Source: an uncultured Oscillospiraceae bacterium (GTDB lineage: Bacteria > Bacillota > Clostridia > Oscillospirales > Oscillospiraceae). From it: a stretch of 7,293 nt of DNA. The translations under genes were made by a program, and so were the position numbers. The notes below the pieces were generated by a model. The model saw only the letters and a list, made by a program, of their open reading frames with translations. It had not been told where the DNA came from and made no database searches. The stretch covers positions 1-7,293 of the forward strand of contig CAKTMQ010000084.1 of NCBI GenBank assembly GCA_934573945.1. Reading direction: 5' to 3'. Each line of letters starts with the position of its first letter. The stretch's first letter is position 1. Shown here one piece after another: positions 5,770-7,293 of this stretch.

Positions 5770-6051
5770 ATGGATAAGCCAGCCTTTCTAAAAAAGCTCT
5801 GTGAATATGGCATTGATACAAACATTGTTTGTTTTAATGACTCTGCAAAAGATGATGTGTTTTGTGTAATAAGCAACTATGGATACACCGATGTGTTTTA
5901 CCGTGAAAGAGGCTGCGAATACGATAGGCATAGGTTTCTATCTCAGCCAGAGGCTCTACAATATCTCCTAAATAAAATCCTTACAATATCAGGGATATGC
6001 AGCAAAAACAATTCATTTTCTGATGAATTAACAGATTCATCCACGGTTTAA
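5770..6051 (+). CDS. Small hypothetical protein, immunity-like layout
   Basis: The product is 93 residues, starting MDKPAFLKKLCEYGIDTN. The ATG at 5770 has GGGAGAG upstream (5758-5764). The frame is open further up to 5617, but that part is repeat DNA with no ribosome site, so I reject the longer start. No signal peptide or membrane segment is seen, so it is probably cytosolic. The layout is an N-terminal helix, two or three strands around VFCVISNYGYTDVFYRERG, then SQPEALQYLLNKIL as a C-terminal helix. This order (helix, strands ending in Y-x-E-R-G, EA-x-x-YLL helix) resembles small polymorphic-toxin immunity families such as Imm59. That is a pattern-level impression and not an assignment. 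It is AT-rich compared with its left neighbours and is probably co-transcribed with the gene at 6131. Confidence 0.6.
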   Translation: MDKPAFLKKLCEYGIDTNIVCFNDSAKDDVFCVISNYGYTDVFYRERGCEYDRHRFLSQPEALQYLLNKILTISGICSKNNSFSDELTDSSTV

Positions 6052-6130
6052 TCATCAAGTTAGGATGTTTATAATCAAAGCTTAAAGATATTTGATGACT
6101 TCAAGTTCACGCCGTGATAGGAGGTTTAAG

Positions 6131-6559
6131 GTGACAACTGATAATATTATAATAAAAAAAATTTGGCAGGATAGTGAACTAATGGAATTGGAAGTGATAT
6201 GCACCTCTCGATTTGTAACAAGTCGTTCAAAAATATACGCTTCCGGTGCACTCGTAGACGAATTGATTCAGAAAATAAATGTTTTTTTGGGTGGCTACGG
6301 TCATTGTGAAGAAATAGAGTGGGCAAATGAATGTAAGGGTAACCTTTCAACTGCATGCGTTTCCTTTCGCTTTTTGGAGAAAGATAAATTAGGCCATATC
6401 CTTATAGAGGTCTTTGCAGAAGTAGATGATGGCGGTGATTACGAAAAACACAACTGTTGTTTTTTTGTCAATACCGAATACGGTCTGTTAAGCCACTTTT
6501 GTCATGAATTATCCCTGTTAAAAAGTAGTTCCTCGGGTTGTGAAATCCATTTGAATTAA
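6131..6559 (+). CDS. Hypothetical protein, immunity-like, GTG start
   Basis: The product is 142 residues. I chose the GTG at 6131 because AGGAGG (6119-6124) sits 6 bases upstream. The in-frame ATGs at 6092 and 6095 lack a ribosome site. The protein looks like an alpha/beta cytosolic protein. A strand pair is followed by a helix (ALVDELIQKINVFLGG), an acidic stretch (CEEIEWANECKG), strands with VSFRFLEKD and GHILIEVFAEVDD, then NTEYGLLSHFCHELSLL. This order (helix, then GH-x-x-IEV, then tEyGLL-x-x-F-x-x-xL-x-xL) recalls DUF6228-type proteins found near polymorphic toxins. I cannot confirm a family. It follows the 5770 gene by 79 bases. A 7-bp inverted repeat (TCATCAA 6052-6058, TTGATGA 6092-6098) and a TATAAT at 6070-6075 lie between them, so its own weak promoter is possible. 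The segment is AT-rich. Confidence 0.65.
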   Translation: MTTDNIIIKKIWQDSELMELEVICTSRFVTSRSKIYASGALVDELIQKINVFLGGYGHCEEIEWANECKGNLSTACVSFRFLEKDKLGHILIEVFAEVDDGGDYEKHNCCFFVNTEYGLLSHFCHELSLLKSSSSGCEIHLN

Positions 6560-6667
6560 TTTCGATACCAAAATAGTGAGTTTATTTTAATGCGTTCATA
6601 GAAAATGTGCTTATGCGGGATGTATAACAAGCCAGTGAAAACGAAAAAATACATTTTTTATCCGCAG

Positions 6668-6701
6668 GGGGGCGCCGCGTAAGCCACGCGGTGCCCCCTT
6701 T
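6668..6701 (+). terminator. GC-rich hairpin, likely terminator of the two-gene segment
   Basis: A 13-bp stem runs from GGGGGCGCCGCGT (6668-6680) to ACGCGGTGCCCCC (6686-6698), with one G-T pair and a 5-base loop AAGCC. Only TTTC follows, so the U tract is short. It lies 108 bases past the 6559 stop and 15 bases before repeat copy 2. It may instead be a structural part of the repeat element. Confidence 0.55.
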
Positions 6702-6713
6702 CATAACTGGCAG

Positions 6714-6783
6714 TATCTGTCCATGCGGGTGGCGGCGAAAACGGCCTATACCTCCATGCGCATTATTTTGGTTTACAAATGCA
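6714..6783 (+). repeat. 70-bp direct repeat, copy 2
   Basis: This copy is 66/70 identical to 5608-5677. Unlike copy 1 it is bracketed by two strong hairpins and lacks the -10 element, so it does not make the promoter seen at copy 1. It marks the right edge of the AT-rich two-gene segment. Confidence 0.85.
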
Positions 6784-6846
6784 CTGTCAGAACGCCCATC
6801 GTCCACCCCAGTCGCAGCCGCCGCTCCCCAACAAGCCAATAAATAT

Positions 6847-6873
6847 CCCCCGGCGAAGCCGGGGGTATTTCTT
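6847..6873 (+). terminator. Strong terminator hairpin after repeat copy 2
   Basis: CCCCCGGC (6847-6854), loop GAA and GCCGGGGG (6858-6865) form a perfect 8-bp GC stem. It is extended by AAATA/TATTT with one bulged T. TATTTCTT follows on the plus strand. On the minus strand it is followed by ATATTTATT, so it could work in both directions. Confidence 0.7.
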
Positions 6874-6921
6874 ATGCGGGCAAAGCCCTATGTTGCCAGC
6901 CACGCCTCATGCGGCGTTACT

Positions 6922-6935
6922 ATTCTATGTAGAAT
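6922..6935. repeat. 14-bp palindrome abutting the large inverted repeat
   Basis: ATTCTA-TG-TAGAAT is a perfect palindrome with a 2-base centre. It ends at the base before the left arm of the 18-bp inverted repeat (6936). The two dyads touch, which suggests one compound site. Confidence 0.6.
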
Positions 6936-6979
6936 TATACCCCATTATACCCTCGAAATCAAGGGTATAATGGGGTATA
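6936..6979. repeat. Perfect 18-bp inverted repeat made of four ATTATACCC boxes
   Basis: TATACCCCATTATACCCT (6936-6953) and AGGGTATAATGGGGTATA (6962-6979) are exact reverse complements around CGAAATCA. Each arm is itself a 10-bp direct repeat (ATTATACCCC then ATTATACCCT, counting the two bases before the arm on the left). There are thus four boxes, two facing two. It lies 41 bases past the TIR gene's stop codon. No T tract follows on either strand, so an ordinary terminator is unlikely. An operator, iteron-like site or recombination site is possible. Confidence 0.85.
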
Positions 6980-7020
6980 TAAACAAGAGAAAGCCTCGAA
7001 AGGTATTCTAGATAACTTGT

Positions 7021-7293
7021 TCATTTCGAAAACTGTTTTCGCAAGGATCTCAAGAGTGTTGATAGCTCTGATGTATACTCGTCACCATTAAATCGGAGAT
7101 ACTTTATTTGCGAAATCAATGCGGGAGGTGCAGAATCATCAATAACGATTGGATATATTACGCAGGATTTATCATGAAGCGCTTTTCCGTAAAAGGCACC
7201 CCACTCATCTGTACAACACACTGATTTCAGGTAGTCCTTAGAGATTATCATGATAAGAGCTTTACTTTCGCATAATCCTGTGCTAATTTTTTC
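7021..7293 (-). CDS. TIR-domain protein, C-terminal part
   Basis: The last 90 codons of a minus-strand gene that continues past the right edge; the frame stays open to base 7293. The sequence shows the second half of a TIR domain. KALIMIISKDYLKS is the strand and loop of box 2. S-x-x-C-x-x-E is present as SVCCTDE, where the Glu aligns with the catalytic glutamate of TIR NADases. VIYPIVIDDSAPP is the later strand and loop, and ISQIKYLRF is the final strand. The protein ends 16 residues or so after the domain, so TIR is C-terminal. Bacterial TIR proteins of this kind act in anti-phage defence by degrading NAD or making cyclic ADP-ribose signals. Which partner or system this belongs to lies outside the window. 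An ATG at 7251 is internal to the domain and is not the true start. Confidence 0.85.
   Translation of the reverse strand, partial: EKISTGLCESKALIMIISKDYLKSVCCTDEWGAFYGKALHDKSCVIYPIVIDDSAPPALISQIKYLRFNGDEYTSELSTLLRSLRKQFSK

Larger units (their letters stand above)
6560..7020. other. Gene-free stretch rich in dyads and repeats
   Basis: There is no credible gene in these 460 bases. A 106-codon plus-strand frame at 6691-7011 runs through two hairpins and the large inverted repeat. In order the stretch holds an AT-rich palindrome AAAAAATACATTTTTT (6644-6659), the hairpin at 6668-6698, repeat copy 2, the hairpin at 6847-6865, a 5-bp dyad ACGCC/GGCGT (6902-6917) and the inverted repeats at 6922-6979. 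Confidence 0.7.

Noticed and set aside
6610..6880. CTTATGCGGG at 6610-6619 and 6871-6880 as cassette ends
   Set aside because: The match is only 10 bases with unrelated flanks; chance is likely.
6936..6979. CRISPR-like or simple terminator reading of the four-box repeat
   Set aside because: There are no equal spacers or further units for CRISPR, and no T tract on either strand for a terminator.
6691..7011. 106-codon plus-strand frame
   Set aside because: It crosses two strong hairpins and the 18-bp inverted repeat, and the peptide is low in protein character.

Overview
The window looks like chromosomal DNA of a gut-type Gram-positive Firmicute (Clostridia, Oscillospiraceae-like). The reasons are strong AGGAGG ribosome sites, sigma-A-type promoters, a sortase-type surface protein with an InlB-like repeat, and GC-rich coding DNA broken by AT-rich accessory pieces. 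The genus cannot be fixed from the sequence.

Left part (1-2585, minus strand). The first 73 bases are the N-terminus of a biotin-dependent carboxylase, most likely pyruvate carboxylase. After about 330 non-coding bases comes a compact operon read right to left: a TetR regulator fused in frame to a GNAT acetyltransferase, a 22-codon small ORF, and a GNAT-YoaP two-domain protein. It is driven by a near-consensus promoter (TTGACA, 17 bp, TATACT). The 17-bp spacer is filled by a palindromic operator, and a second, inverted copy lies just downstream. This looks like a self-regulated acetyltransferase module.

Middle part (2629-5480, minus strand). A second TetR-family gene overlaps by 4 bases (ATGA) the start of a 687-residue secreted, wall-anchored protein. 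That protein has a beta-helix of 27-residue rungs, one InlB-like repeat, CxxC pairs and a PQTG-type sorting signal. Its DNA changes sharply in base composition halfway along. The TetR promoter shares a 14/16-base motif with the promoter region of the carboxylase at the left edge.

Right part (5608-7293). Two copies of a 70-bp direct repeat (66/70 identical) flank about 1 kb of AT-rich DNA carrying two small plus-strand genes of unrecognised family. Their layout resembles orphan immunity proteins. Two strong GC-rich hairpins sit around the second repeat. Next comes a perfect 18-bp inverted repeat built from four copies of an ATTATACCC box. The window ends in the C-terminal part of a minus-strand TIR-domain protein that keeps the S-x-x-C-x-x-E catalytic signature. 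Taken together this looks like a small defence or conflict island with repeat-bounded cargo. That reading is inference.
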